The notes: generated by a model not told the origin, from the letters alone. Shown: positions 1 through 8,994, numbered from the stretch's first letter. The stretch is 64,000 nucleotides of DNA from an uncultured Ignavibacteria bacterium (GCA_937974175.1 CALJIG010000036.1:44083-108082); one strand, 5' to 3'. Made by a program: numbers and translations.

Positions 1-1204
1 TTATTTTTATGCTCTCGTTTATTGAATCAATCGGTAAAGAAGTATTGTTGTAAACATATTTTTTGTTATCGGATGAATCTCTGTTAAGAATATAAAAATC
101 GGAATCATCGTTCATTAAATTTGTAATTCCCCAGCTTATAACATCATTGTGACCTATAACAATCAACGGACAGCCCGGCAAGGAGAAGCCGCTTACATTC
201 GAATTGTTTTGCTTATTGTATAAATGAATTTCATACCATTTTGCCGGAGTAGAAAGTGAAAGGTGCGGGTCATTAGCTAAAATTGGTTTCTTGCTCTCAG
301 TTTTTTTGCCGCCGACTACCCATGAATTGCTTCCAATGTGCGTACCTTCTATTCCAAGAAAAGTTTTTGCATCAACTGTTGTTTTGTAGAAATCACTTCC
401 TAAGTCAACCAGATTTTTATAGCCGTCTTCTATTGAAGCGTCTGCTGTTTTTTTCTTTGGCTTATTCTTATCGGCAGGAATAATTTTAGGCGCAATTTTT
501 TTAATCGTATCAGCGGGTTCAATTACTTTCTCCCTGTCTCCGATTATAAAAGGTTTATCCTCAGGATAATTCGGGAAGAACTCTTTTGCTTTTTCATATC
601 CGAATTTTTTTACAATTTCCCCGAATAAAAAATCAGTGTACCAGGAAATATTTAGCTCCCATCCCATTAACCGCACAATCATTAATGAGTGTTCGGGTTT
701 CCATTCGTAAGGTTTGTAATTCAAAATATCGAACTCAAGTGGAAGCTTTTGTGAATGTGTGCCTATAAAATAATTTACTCCGTTTGCATACTGCTGCAAA
801 ATTTCTTTTGACTTCGGAGATATCTGTGTGTAAAGCTGTTTTACAATTCTGTTAATACCGATTGTTCTGAAAAGTTTATCGTATTCCAATGCATCCTGTC
901 CGAAGATTTCAGAAAGTTTACCCTCAGCAACTCTGCGCGAGATATCCATCTGCCACAGCCTGTCCTGCGCATGCATATATCCCATGCTGAAATACATATC
1001 TGCTTCATTCTCTGCGCTTACGTGCGATACACCAAAATCATCTTTGTATATATTAACCGTTTTGGAAATTCCTTTAACTTTGAAATTTCCTGTTTCAGGA
1101 TAAAAAGATTTTTTTGTGAGATTACTGAATAGGAAGAAGAGAGTTACTCCTGCAACGATGATTAATATAAGATATCCGTAAACTCCGGAAAGAAATTTTT
1201 TCAA
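1..1204 (-). CDS. Penicillin acylase family hydrolase (N-terminal part, cut by window edge)
   Basis: My own reverse-strand translation gives about 401 residues from a TTG at 1204, open to the window start. It has an N-terminal membrane anchor or signal (KKFLSGVYGYLILIIVAGV), then YFSMGYMHAQDRLWQMD, which is typical of the alpha chain of penicillin amidase-type Ntn hydrolases. The motif GSNSWVVGG follows at about residue 290, where the chain is normally cut so that Ser becomes the nucleophile, and then NDPHLSLSTPAKWYE. The family hydrolyses amides such as beta-lactam side chains or acyl-homoserine lactones in the periplasm. The true substrate cannot be told. An in-frame TAA lies five codons upstream, and no ATG lies between it and the TTG, so the TTG start is well supported. 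Confidence 0.88.
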   Translation of the reverse strand, partial: MKKFLSGVYGYLILIIVAGVTLFFLFSNLTKKSFYPETGNFKVKGISKTVNIYKDDFGVSHVSAENEADMYFSMGYMHAQDRLWQMDISRRVAEGKLSEIFGQDALEYDKLFRTIGINRIVKQLYTQISPKSKEILQQYANGVNYFIGTHSQKLPLEFDILNYKPYEWKPEHSLMIVRLMGWELNISWYTDFLFGEIVKKFGYEKAKEFFPNYPEDKPFIIGDREKVIEPADTIKKIAPKIIPADKNKPKKKTADASIEDGYKNLVDLGSDFYKTTVDAKTFLGIEGTHIGSNSWVVGGKKTESKKPILANDPHLSLSTPAKWYEIHLYNKQNNSNVSGFSLPGCPLIVIGHNDVISWGITNLMNDDSDFYILNRDSSDNKKYVYNNTSLPIDSINESIKI

Positions 1205-1324
1205 GTCTTGAGCGAAATTTTAACAAAAATACGCAAAATCAAAAAGTAATGAGAGGGAAAAATTAAAAATTAAAAAAAATCGTATTTTATTCTTCCTTTT
1301 ATCTGAAAAAGTGATGCCTTAAGT

Positions 1325-2701
1325 TTGTTTTACAAATCCTTGGACAGTAAACCCAAAAATATTCTCGAACCGCCGGGACCGAAGCATAAATTTCTTGGGG
1401 CAAATGCTTACTTCTCATTCCTTACAGACGGATTAAGTTTCCTTACAAAACTTCACAAAGAATACGGTGATATTGTAATGCTTAAGGCATCAGGTCATAG
1501 AATCTATCTCATTGCCGATTTAAAATATATTGACCATATCTTAGTCAGAGATCCCGAAAATTTTACAAAAGGTGTCGGATTTCAGCGCGGACGAATAATT
1601 CTCGGCAACGGAATTCTCACAAGCGAGGGACCGTTTCATCATTCGCAAAGGAAGATGATAAATCCTGCTTTTCACCGTTCAAGGTGGGAGCTGTATTTCA
1701 GCATAGTACGAAAGAGTGTTCACAATTTAATTGCAGACTGGAAAGAACGGATAAAAAAAGAAAACGTGCTTGAGATGCACGAAGAAATGCTGAACTTATT
1801 CGTTGAAATAATTTTTTCAACAGCTTTTTCGGAAGATAAAAACAAAAGACTTTGTGACTGCGCCAAAAAATTCGGAGATTTGTTTCATAAGCTGAATCCG
1901 ATTTATTTATTAGATCCCCATAAAGCATTAAAACTTCCTTTCCCTTCAATAAATAGAATTAAAAAAGCCAAAGAAGATTTGGATAATGAGATTTACAAAG
2001 TTATAGATAAAAGACTTAAAGAAAATATTAAGAGAGATGATATCTTAGGTATCATGGTTGATGCAAAAGATGAAGACGGAAAGCAGATGAGCCGCGAGCA
2101 GCTTTATGATGAAATTTTCACTGTGTATATGGCAGGGACTGATACAAGCGCCAAAGTAATGACTTGGGGATTTTATTTGCTGGAGCAAAATAAAAAAGAT
2201 GCCGAAAAATTCCTTAAAGAAGTTGATGATATATTAGGCAAGCGTGATATTGAATTTGAAGATTTTGAAAAGCTTACTTTCACGAGACTGGTACTGAATG
2301 AAACTATGCGAATGTATCCGCCCGTATGGCTGCTGCCAAGAACAGCAGAGAAAGATTTCTATTTAGATGAATATCTTATTCATAAAGACAGTTCGATATT
2401 TATTACTCCGTATTTACTGCAAAGAAATCCGAAGTACTTTGAAAATCCTGAAAAGTTTGACCCCGAAAGGTTTAATCCTGAAAGAAAAAAGAGTATAAAA
2501 AAATTCAGTTTCATTCCATTTGGCGCAGGGCAGAGAGTTTGTATAGGAGAGGGATTTGCTATGCTGCACGGAGCAGTGATACTTTCTTTAATCAGCAGGG
2601 AGTTTAAGATGACTTTGAAGAAAGGCCACAAGATAAAACTTTCTTCTTCGCTTACTCTAAGACCAAAGTACGGAGTTAAAATGGTTGTTGAACCAAAGTA
2701 G
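1325..2701 (+). CDS. Cytochrome P450
   Basis: This 458-aa soluble protein has all the P450 landmarks. The I-helix oxygen-binding motif AGTDTS is at residues 270-275, the ExxR pair is E326/R329 (ETMR), PERFNPER follows, and the heme loop FGAGQRVCIG puts the thiolate ligand at Cys406. Length is normal for a single-domain P450, with no reductase or ferredoxin fused. It resembles the broad bacterial CYP group related to CYP4/CYP102/CYP120, suggesting a fatty-acid or other lipophilic substrate, but this is inference. The start is a TTG with the proline-rich EPPGPK hinge soon after. No redox partner lies next to it. It ends two bases before the convergent acyltransferase gene. Confidence 0.95.
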   Translation: MFYKSLDSKPKNILEPPGPKHKFLGANAYFSFLTDGLSFLTKLHKEYGDIVMLKASGHRIYLIADLKYIDHILVRDPENFTKGVGFQRGRIILGNGILTSEGPFHHSQRKMINPAFHRSRWELYFSIVRKSVHNLIADWKERIKKENVLEMHEEMLNLFVEIIFSTAFSEDKNKRLCDCAKKFGDLFHKLNPIYLLDPHKALKLPFPSINRIKKAKEDLDNEIYKVIDKRLKENIKRDDILGIMVDAKDEDGKQMSREQLYDEIFTVYMAGTDTSAKVMTWGFYLLEQNKKDAEKFLKEVDDILGKRDIEFEDFEKLTFTRLVLNETMRMYPPVWLLPRTAEKDFYLDEYLIHKDSSIFITPYLLQRNPKYFENPEKFDPERFNPERKKSIKKFSFIPFGAGQRVCIGEGFAMLHGAVILSLISREFKMTLKKGHKIKLSSSLTLRPKYGVKMVVEPK

Positions 2702-2703
2702 TT

Positions 2704-3528
2704 TTAAGTATTCTCCAGCGCGTAAGTTTTTGCTCTCAGAAAATTTATAAGCTCTTCGTTAGACTTAAACTTTCCAAGCTCTTCCGGCTGCACAATATCT
2801 CCGAATTTTATTTTCGTAATCGTTCCTTTCTTATTAAGCATTTCCGAAGGGAGCTTTGCAAGTCTTATGTTATCCTGAAGCATTGCATAGAATTGATACA
2901 GACTGCTGTTTCTTCCCGAGCAGTACATAGGAAGAACAGGGACTTTTAACCTGGAAATAATTTTGCCAAGCACCGGGCTCCAGTTACCATCTTCTACCTT
3001 AAAATTTTTTGTCTGAAAATGCGAAACATCTCCAGCAGGAAAAAGACCAATGCTTCCTCCGTTTTTTACATAGGTAAGTAGATCTTTTATTGTGGAAGTG
3101 TTTGAAGCAATTTTATTATCGCTGAAGGCATCAACAATTATTAAGTGCGGAACAATCTGCGGAACGCCTAGAAATAATTTATCGGCAACGACTTTAAAAT
3201 CGGGACGGATTTTTGTAAACACGTTAATCATTGTGAATCCGTCTATTACTCCCAGGGGATGATTCGATGTAACAATGAACGGACCTTCCTTCGGAATTTT
3301 ATCTAAATCGCTTTGACTGATTTCGTATTTTATTCCAAGTCTTTCAAATCCTTTTTCGATAAATTCATTTCCGTGTAGCTGCGATACAGGTCCATAGAAA
3401 TCATTCAGCTTATCAAGCTTTAATAATTTCATTACTCCCGGGACAATAAATTTTAATTTACTATCCTGAAGATTTAGAAATTGCGTGAAGTCTTTTTTTG
3501 ATATTAATTCTGTAGGGAATTCGTTCAA
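2704..3528 (-). CDS. Lysophospholipid acyltransferase (PlsC/OlsA-like)
   Basis: This 274-aa protein carries an acyltransferase block I variant, NHPLGVIDG (His90, Asp96), and a block III-like FPAGDVSH near residues 163-170. It belongs to the LPLAT superfamily, in the subgroup often called 'putative hemolysin' or OlsA-like, which transfers an acyl chain to a lyso-lipid at the membrane face. No strong transmembrane segment is seen, so it is probably peripheral. It is convergent with the P450 with a two-base gap, so the two genes must share or lack a terminator. The exact lipid acceptor is unknown. Confidence 0.85.
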   Translation of the reverse strand: MNEFPTELISKKDFTQFLNLQDSKLKFIVPGVMKLLKLDKLNDFYGPVSQLHGNEFIEKGFERLGIKYEISQSDLDKIPKEGPFIVTSNHPLGVIDGFTMINVFTKIRPDFKVVADKLFLGVPQIVPHLIIVDAFSDNKIASNTSTIKDLLTYVKNGGSIGLFPAGDVSHFQTKNFKVEDGNWSPVLGKIISRLKVPVLPMYCSGRNSSLYQFYAMLQDNIRLAKLPSEMLNKKGTITKIKFGDIVQPEELGKFKSNEELINFLRAKTYALENT

Positions 3529-3567
3529 AGTGGAGAAATGATTTTGGAAACGGAAATAGTAAACAAC

Positions 3568-3795
3568 TTAAATCAGTTTCTTTAACTTATCTTTACTTAT
3601 TTCACAATCATCAAGTATTTTATTAAGTAAGCCTGGTCCTATTATTTCATTGCGATGTACAGGTACTGTTGTACAGCGTTCATCAGCATGTCTTAGAAAA
3701 TGATGACTACCTTTTATGCGTATAACTTCAAAGCCAAGTTTTTCTAAAATTTTTATTAATTTACTTCCGGAGAGCTTTGGAGTTTTAGAACTCAT
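3568..3795 (-). CDS. hicA: HicA family mRNA interferase toxin
   Basis: This 75-aa double-stranded RNA-binding-fold toxin has the layout expected of HicA: KLSGSKLIKILEKLGFEV at the start, then the catalytic His in KGSHHFLRH (His31 or His32). The family cleaves mRNA (and tmRNA) when its antitoxin is lost. It starts two bases after the stop of the HicB-like gene, so the two are one operon with the antitoxin first. Confidence 0.9.
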   Translation of the reverse strand: MSSKTPKLSGSKLIKILEKLGFEVIRIKGSHHFLRHADERCTTVPVHRNEIIGPGLLNKILDDCEISKDKLKKLI

Positions 3796-3797
3796 AA

Positions 3798-4007
3798 TTA
3801 TACAAAAATCTTTTGTATTCCAACAAACCTGTTTTTTCGACCAGAGCTTTTCTTAACTTCCAAACAAAGCTCAATTACTTCCTTCATTCTTATGATTAAT
3901 TGATCTATAGATTTTGCCTGTGAGTGACATCCTTTTAATTCAGGGACATAACCCACATAAAAACCGTCATTGTCTTGCTCTATTATAATATTATATTCAC
4001 TTTTCAT
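3798..4007 (-). CDS. hicB: HicB family antitoxin
   Basis: This 69-aa protein has the HicB partial RNase H fold signature: NIIIEQDNDGFYVGYVPELKGCHSQA, followed by a helix around IDQLIIRMKEVIELCLE. It is the short form: the C-terminal tail is brief and I see no clear ribbon-helix-helix or HTH DNA-binding domain, so autoregulation may be weak or need the complex. It should bind and block the neighbouring HicA. It is upstream of hicA, the usual order for the short hicBA type. Confidence 0.88.
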   Translation of the reverse strand: MKSEYNIIIEQDNDGFYVGYVPELKGCHSQAKSIDQLIIRMKEVIELCLEVKKSSGRKNRFVGIQKIFV

Positions 4008-4153
4008 GGATAAAAATTATTGTTTCGTTATTAAATTAATAATGCAAAAATCCTTATCTTACTCCCCATTCCCAAAAGCCGAACTGAATTTTTATCAATA
4101 GGATGCCTTGATTATCATAGCGAAGGACTATCTGCTAACTGTTCAAACTAACC

Positions 4154-4603
4154 TTATATTAAAACCTTTACTACAACTTTTTTTACTTTTGAAGGACCGT
4201 TTATTTGAATTGACGGCATGTGTACATCATCAGGACCCAGAATTAAAAAATCCCCTGCCTTTGCCGTAAGAAAATCTCCTTCACCTTCCCAAAGCATAAA
4301 ATCATTATCAGCATTATATTCCTGCAAGAGTTTTACTTTATCTTTGAAAACATATCCTATTTTTTCCTCTCCGCTTGCAACAAATTGCACATCGTAATAT
4401 TTTAAATGCGACTCCCATTTTCCTTCTTCATGCGGTTTCGTATCATACTCGCTCACTATTGCAAAAATATTTTTGCCGTCAAGTTCATGTGTACCGTTTT
4501 CTATTAATCCAAAATCAGTTACCTGTAAATATTCTAATGCTTTTTGAAATCTTTCACCGTATGAAAAATACTGCTGCGCGTTTTTTATATTATCTATTAT
4601 CAT
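4154..4603 (-). CDS. YhcH/YjgK/YiaL family protein
   Basis: This 149-aa cupin-like protein shows the family's metal and active-site residues: ESHLKYYDVQF (Glu64, His66, Asp71) and GPDDVHMP (Asp125/126, His128). Members include EbgC (beta subunit of evolved beta-galactosidase) and NanQ/YhcH, which act on sugars such as sialic acids, for example in anomerisation. There are no sugar catabolism genes next to it here, so its substrate is open. It lies just downstream of the ABC-2 permease with an 11-base gap and may be cotranscribed with the exporter. Confidence 0.85.
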   Translation of the reverse strand: MIIDNIKNAQQYFSYGERFQKALEYLQVTDFGLIENGTHELDGKNIFAIVSEYDTKPHEEGKWESHLKYYDVQFVASGEEKIGYVFKDKVKLLQEYNADNDFMLWEGEGDFLTAKAGDFLILGPDDVHMPSIQINGPSKVKKVVVKVLI

Positions 4604-4614
4604 TTAATTTTGAT

Positions 4615-5343
4615 TTAAACTTCCTGTTTTGTGAACTTTATATACGAAAGTATTGCAAATAAAATAAAGTTTAAAGTCAGCGTTGTTATGGGAATAAGCG
4701 GGTCTATCTCCGTCTGCGGATGATTTAAAAGCACAATTGCAGACCACGGAAAATATGGCGTGTATTTGCTTCCGACAATAAAAAATCCCGATATCATGCA
4801 CATCAACGAAACAAATAATGCGAATAGAATATTTCTGAAAAGCAGGGTGATGAAGAACGTAAACGGAATAAATGTAATAAGCAGAAATCCCGCGCGTAAA
4901 TTTTTAATAAATGAATTCCATACAAGTTCAGCACTCAACCCGGGGAAGCTGCCGAGCAGCCCTAGAAAAATTGAAAATACAAATGAAATCATTAACACTG
5001 ACATACCAAAAAGCAAAGTAAATATAAGCTTGCCTGTAAAAATTTGCCTCTTTGTTATAGGGGTGAGCAAAAGCATTTTAAGTGTATCATCCTTATATTC
5101 TTTCAGGAATAAATATATTCCCACGAAAGCAATAAGCATCGGACCGAAAACGATAGAAAGATTTGTAACATTATTATTAAAATACGCCTCCATTGTATAC
5201 GCAGAAATGTCTTCATTTTTCGCACGCATACTTATCATCAGAAGCAAGTTCAGCAGGGGGACAAAAAGCGAAATAAAAATTATGAGATAATTTATTTTTT
5301 CTCTCTTAATTTTTGCAAGCTCATTTTTTAAAATTGCTATCAT
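4615..5343 (-). CDS. ABC-2 type transporter permease
   Basis: This is an integral membrane protein of 242 aa from the ATG chosen here, with about six hydrophobic segments (for example YLIIFISLFVPLLNLLLMI and MLIAFVGIYLFL). It fits the BcrB/NatB-like permease partner of the ATPase encoded upstream. The reading frame also opens at a GTG at 5367, which would overlap the ATPase gene. The ATG at 5343 has AAGGA about seven bases upstream and follows the ATPase stop, so I prefer it. The pair probably forms a 2+2 exporter for a lipid, peptide or drug; the substrate is unknown. Confidence 0.85.
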   Translation of the reverse strand: MIAILKNELAKIKREKINYLIIFISLFVPLLNLLLMISMRAKNEDISAYTMEAYFNNNVTNLSIVFGPMLIAFVGIYLFLKEYKDDTLKMLLLTPITKRQIFTGKLIFTLLFGMSVLMISFVFSIFLGLLGSFPGLSAELVWNSFIKNLRAGFLLITFIPFTFFITLLFRNILFALFVSLMCMISGFFIVGSKYTPYFPWSAIVLLNHPQTEIDPLIPITTLTLNFILFAILSYIKFTKQEV

Positions 5344-5356
5344 TTTGTTTTCCTTG

Positions 5357-6250
5357 TTACTTCCCACTTGTTAAGTTAAAAAATAAATCTTCAAGATTAT
5401 TGTTGTACGACATAGAATAAACTTCAACATTATTTTCCAGAATCATTTTTATTGTTTCGCTGGCTTTTTCCTTGGAGCATACTATTCTTATTTCGTTTTT
5501 CTTTTCGTCTACTTTACACTCAGAAATTATATTCTTTGTTTTATCTAAATCAGATACAGTAATCACATATTCTCTTACTTCGTCACTGAACATATCTTCA
5601 ACTCTTCCCTGCCGGATCAATTTTCCTTTGTCAATAATACCGATATGCGTTGCAATTTGCTGTACTTCCGATAGAATATGACTTGAAATGATAATGGTTA
5701 TTCCAAACTCACTTGAAAATCTTTTGATAAGTTCGCGTATTTTTATAATTCCCTCGGGGTCAAGTCCGTTTGCAGGCTCATCGAGAATCAAAAGTTTTGG
5801 TCTGTTCAATAATGTGAATGCAATTCCAAGCCTTTGTTTCATTCCCAAAGAAAATTTTTCATAGGTCTTATTTTCGCTATGAAGTTCAACTATATCAAGG
5901 CATTCGATTACTCTTTTCTCATCCTTAGTCCCGTAGTAAGATTGAAATAAAGAAAGGTTTTCTTTTGCCGTGAGATTAGAGTAAAACCCGGGAGACTCAA
6001 TAATTGCTCCTATGTTTCTTAAAATTTCAACTCTATCGGTTTTAATGTTTTTATCAAACACTTTGCACTCACCGGAATCGTATTTTATTAATCCGGTAAT
6101 AACTTTCAGAGTGGTGGTTTTACCGGCTCCGTTTTTCCCTAAAAAACCGTAAATTGAACCCTCGGGTACTTGCAAACTCACATCGAATAAAATTTGCTCG
6201 CGGCCATAAGATTTATTAATATCTTTTGTTTCGATTATGTATTTTTCCAT
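5357..6250 (-). CDS. ABC transporter ATP-binding protein (BcrA-like)
   Basis: This 297-aa ATPase has Walker A GKNGAGKTT (residues 38-46), signature SLGMKQ (134-139), Walker B LLILDEP (153-159) and the typical NGLDPEG D-loop. The C-terminal 80 residues form the extra regulatory domain seen in drug- and Na+-exporting ATPases of the BcrA/NatA group. It is immediately followed by its permease, which starts just past its stop. Upstream is a 100-base gap that probably holds the operon promoter. Confidence 0.93.
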   Translation of the reverse strand: MEKYIIETKDINKSYGREQILFDVSLQVPEGSIYGFLGKNGAGKTTTLKVITGLIKYDSGECKVFDKNIKTDRVEILRNIGAIIESPGFYSNLTAKENLSLFQSYYGTKDEKRVIECLDIVELHSENKTYEKFSLGMKQRLGIAFTLLNRPKLLILDEPANGLDPEGIIKIRELIKRFSSEFGITIIISSHILSEVQQIATHIGIIDKGKLIRQGRVEDMFSDEVREYVITVSDLDKTKNIISECKVDEKKNEIRIVCSKEKASETIKMILENNVEVYSMSYNNNLEDLFFNLTSGK

Positions 6251-6376
6251 AGATGTTTACTCATACTACGATAGCGTTTCCCCCATGTTTCGCATTCTCT
6301 ATAAATAAATGTACCTCGTACTTTCTTGAATTAATTAATAAATGAAAATATATTGAATTATAAAATAAACTCTCTC

Positions 6377-7177
6377 ATGAAAAACTTTTTTCTCGTCGTT
6401 TTTTTCATAACTTTTTCGTTCCCGGTTTTTGCTCAGGAACTTGACGATTACTTTACCGGAACAACTGAAGCAGAAATTAAAATCCTTGATATTATGAAGG
6501 AGGTTAACCGTAAATGCGATCTTACCGATAATATCCGCTCTGAAGGAGAAGTAAAAATAAAAGCTCCGGGTATGGATGAATCGGCTTCGATAGAAATTCA
6601 CGCTAAGAAAAAAAGCGACCTCTGGTTTAAGATAGAAGGACCAATGGGAATTGATGTTGCCACGGCATACTTCGGAAGAGATAAATTTACTTATCTTAAT
6701 TCGTTAAATGATTACTCAATTACAGGCCCGACTAATCAGGCAAATATCAGCGCTGTAATAAGAATGAAAGTTTATTACGACGACCTTATGAATGCTTTCA
6801 CAGGAACAATGAGACTTGTGAAATATAAAAATGACGTTATGGAAATAACTGAATCAGGTCTTAACAATGTTCTGGTATTTACCACTACAAGCGATAAAGG
6901 AATTGTAACTAAAAGAAAATATTATGTGGATAAAAATACCTATATAGTTAATAAATGCGAGTATACAAATCTTAAGGGAGATATTATTTCAAGCATATTT
7001 TTTTCTAACATTATAAATAACGGCGACGGATGGTATGCTAAGACTGTACAGGCAAGCAATCCTAAAAAAGGCGAGTACGTAACATTAACAATAGAGAAGT
7101 ACGCAACAAATCAAATGAATTTAAGTTTTTATGTTTCTATACCAAGCGACGTAAAAAAGAAAGTCTGGAAAAATTAA
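6377..7177 (+). CDS. Secreted DUF4292-like protein (LolA/LolB-like fold)
   Basis: The protein has about 266 aa. The frame opens at a TTG at 6353, but the ATG at 6377 begins a clean signal peptide (KNFFLVVFFITFSFPVFAQ) and is the better start. The body, with alternating strands such as EGEVKIKAPGMDESASIEIHAKKKSDLWFKI, resembles the lipoprotein-carrier-like beta half-barrel of DUF4292/LolB-type proteins from Bacteroidota, so an envelope lipid or lipoprotein role is possible but inferred. Its TAA is directly abutted by the ATG of the next gene, which suggests translational coupling. Confidence 0.7.
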   Translation: MKNFFLVVFFITFSFPVFAQELDDYFTGTTEAEIKILDIMKEVNRKCDLTDNIRSEGEVKIKAPGMDESASIEIHAKKKSDLWFKIEGPMGIDVATAYFGRDKFTYLNSLNDYSITGPTNQANISAVIRMKVYYDDLMNAFTGTMRLVKYKNDVMEITESGLNNVLVFTTTSDKGIVTKRKYYVDKNTYIVNKCEYTNLKGDIISSIFFSNIINNGDGWYAKTVQASNPKKGEYVTLTIEKYATNQMNLSFYVSIPSDVKKKVWKN

Positions 7178-7618
7178 ATGAAAAATGTTTTTAAAATTGT
7201 TCTACTGTTTTTAGCTGTAATATTTTGTTCGTGTGAAGATTCAATAAAAGCTTCCCTGGATAAACAGCTCGCAGGGGCAGATATGATAAAACTTTATTTT
7301 TATGATAAGTCGGGAAATCTTACCAACAAAGATAATATTGTTACAATTCAGGATAAGGATATAATCGGAAAATTACAGCAGGCTATTACCGATGAAACTG
7401 CACCCGAATATAAATGCGGATATACAGGAACCATAGAGTATTTCAAAGAAAACAAATCAATTCTGGTCGGCGAGTTTAATTCCATGCCTGAATGTTCTCA
7501 TATTATTTTCAGACTTAAGAAAGATATGTATTCTAAAAAACTTTCTCCTGAAAGTCTTATAATTTTAAATAAATATTACGAACTGATTGATTCACAAAAC
7601 AAAGCATCATTACACTAA
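7178..7618 (+). CDS. Small lipoprotein of unknown function
   Basis: This 146-aa protein has a lipoprotein signal peptide (KNVFKIVLLFLAVIFCSCEDS), with the lipid-bearing Cys most likely Cys17 or Cys19. The rest is a small mixed alpha/beta domain with two further cysteines (KCGYTG and PECSH), which could form a disulphide in the periplasm. I do not recognise the family. Zero-base junctions on both sides tie it to the DUF4292-like and TPR genes in one transcript. Confidence 0.7.
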   Translation: MKNVFKIVLLFLAVIFCSCEDSIKASLDKQLAGADMIKLYFYDKSGNLTNKDNIVTIQDKDIIGKLQQAITDETAPEYKCGYTGTIEYFKENKSILVGEFNSMPECSHIIFRLKKDMYSKKLSPESLIILNKYYELIDSQNKASLH

Positions 7619-8446
7619 ATGAAAATATTACTGGTTTTATTGCTATTGATTTCGATAAAAGGGTTTGGGCAAAATACTCCTGATGAATGGATGGACGCAG
7701 GGAATAATTACTTTGCAAACGGCAACCCCAGGAAAGCAGCCGAATATTACACCCAATATATTAACACCTACAAAGACAGCGCAAGAGGATATACTGCGCG
7801 GGGCAATGCATACGTGCTGCTGCACGATTTTAAATCGGCGCTTGTTGATTTTAAAATGGCTTTATATCTGGATTCCACTTCAGCCCGCGCGTATGCAGGA
7901 AGAGGAACTGTTTACTTTTTCATAGGTAATACTGCTGAGGCAATATCCGATATGAATAAATCAATCGAGCTTGATCCCGCGTCAGTTATATCTTATCAGA
8001 CTCTTGCAAGCATCTATACTGCCGAGCAAAAATTTGATATGGCATTAAATACTATTGATAAAGCACTACTGGTAAATGCAAATGACGGCGAGAGCTACAG
8101 AATAAAAGGAACGGTTTATTTTTATATGAATGATACTATAAATGCTATCACATATTTGGATAAGGCAGTGGAAGTAGCTCCGCAGAATCCGAAGATGTAC
8201 ACATCGCGCGGCGCAATTTATAAAGATATAAATAAGCCGGATATGGCAATGGCAGATTACAATAAGGCTCTGGAAATAAACCCGAACGATGCAGAAGCGC
8301 TTGCAAGAAAAGGAATAGTTTATCTGCTTCAGAAAAAATATAAAGAAGCAGTTGAGTTTATGGAAAAAGGATTAAGCATCGACCCGAATATGGAAAGCGG
8401 CATTAAACAATATTTAGATCAGGCAAGAGCAAATCTTAAAAAATAA
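7619..8446 (+). CDS. Secreted tetratricopeptide repeat protein
   Basis: This 275-aa protein has a signal peptide (KILLVLLLLISIKGFGQ) followed by about seven tandem 34-residue TPR units covering residues 21-270, each with the A-G-Y/F-P pattern (for example AYAGRGTVYFFIGNTAEAISDMNKSIELDP). TPR arrays are protein-binding scaffolds; here it acts in the periplasm or outer membrane. Its ATG directly follows the stop of the lipoprotein gene, so the three proteins may work together, possibly in envelope assembly (inference). Confidence 0.88.
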   Translation: MKILLVLLLLISIKGFGQNTPDEWMDAGNNYFANGNPRKAAEYYTQYINTYKDSARGYTARGNAYVLLHDFKSALVDFKMALYLDSTSARAYAGRGTVYFFIGNTAEAISDMNKSIELDPASVISYQTLASIYTAEQKFDMALNTIDKALLVNANDGESYRIKGTVYFYMNDTINAITYLDKAVEVAPQNPKMYTSRGAIYKDINKPDMAMADYNKALEINPNDAEALARKGIVYLLQKKYKEAVEFMEKGLSIDPNMESGIKQYLDQARANLKK

Positions 8447-8453
8447 AATTTGT

Positions 8454-8975
8454 ATGAATAAAATTCTTCTTACAATATTAATTTGTGGTTTAGTTCTTAC
8501 GGGCTGCTCGAAAGAAAATAAGAACAGCGCAGGCGAAATTAAAATTGAACAGAATACTCCGCCGAAAGAAAATCCGGTACAGACTCCCAAAGAAGAATTA
8601 AAAAATGAAACCAAGCCTGAAATTAAAACTGAAGAGCAGATTCAGCAAGATAAACAAGTACCGCAGCAGACACAAAAACCTGAAGCCGTATCATTAAAAG
8701 CTAAACAGACTGCAAAGTATATTGGAAAAAATGCAGTTGTTACAGGCTACATTGCAGATGTATATAAAAACGAAAAAGTTGCGTATCTTAACTTTGACGG
8801 CAAGTTTCCGAAGAACTCATGCGCAGCAGTTATTTTCAAAGATGATTTTGGAAAATTCGGAGATGTAAACCGTTTTAAAAACAAAAATGTAGAAGTAAGC
8901 GGTATAATTTCAGAATATAACGGCAAGCCGCAGATAATATTAAAAAGCACTTCTCAATTAAAGATTACAGATTAA
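8454..8975 (+). CDS. Lipoprotein with C-terminal OB-fold domain
   Basis: This 173-aa protein starts with a lipoprotein signal (ILICGLVLTGC, lipid Cys18). A low-complexity Lys/Glu/Pro/Gln linker runs from about residue 20 to 80, and a compact domain of about 90 residues follows (AKYIGKNAVVTGYIADVY ... KNKNVEVSGIISEYNGKPQI). That domain has the strand order and VxGxI...YNGKPQI pattern of the nucleic-acid-type OB fold found in many secreted proteins. Ligand unknown. It begins seven bases after the TPR gene. The stop codon lies inside a short tandem repeat that runs into the next gene. Confidence 0.72.
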   Translation: MNKILLTILICGLVLTGCSKENKNSAGEIKIEQNTPPKENPVQTPKEELKNETKPEIKTEEQIQQDKQVPQQTQKPEAVSLKAKQTAKYIGKNAVVTGYIADVYKNEKVAYLNFDGKFPKNSCAAVIFKDDFGKFGDVNRFKNKNVEVSGIISEYNGKPQIILKSTSQLKITD

Positions 8976-8994
8976 AGATTACAGATTAAAGATT
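8957..8994 (+). repeat. 14-bp tandem repeat, 2.7 copies, spanning a stop codon and the next start
   Basis: The unit ATTAAAGATTACAG occurs at 8957-8970 and 8971-8984, with a partial third copy to 8994. The repeat contains the stop codon of the OB-fold lipoprotein and ends at the TTG start of the 493-aa gene. It has no Shine-Dalgarno-like purine run, so initiation at the TTG may depend on coupling. Confidence 0.9.

Noticed and set aside
3568..4007. A larger defence island around hicBA
   Set aside because: The genes on either side are a lipid acyltransferase and a YhcH protein; no restriction, CRISPR or abortive-infection genes are nearby.
4760..5290. Open frame of 176 codons on the plus strand inside the ABC permease
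   Set aside because: It is antisense to a gene with clear membrane topology and ABC context, has no family signal and is rich in Asn/Lys/Ile as expected from reverse reading.
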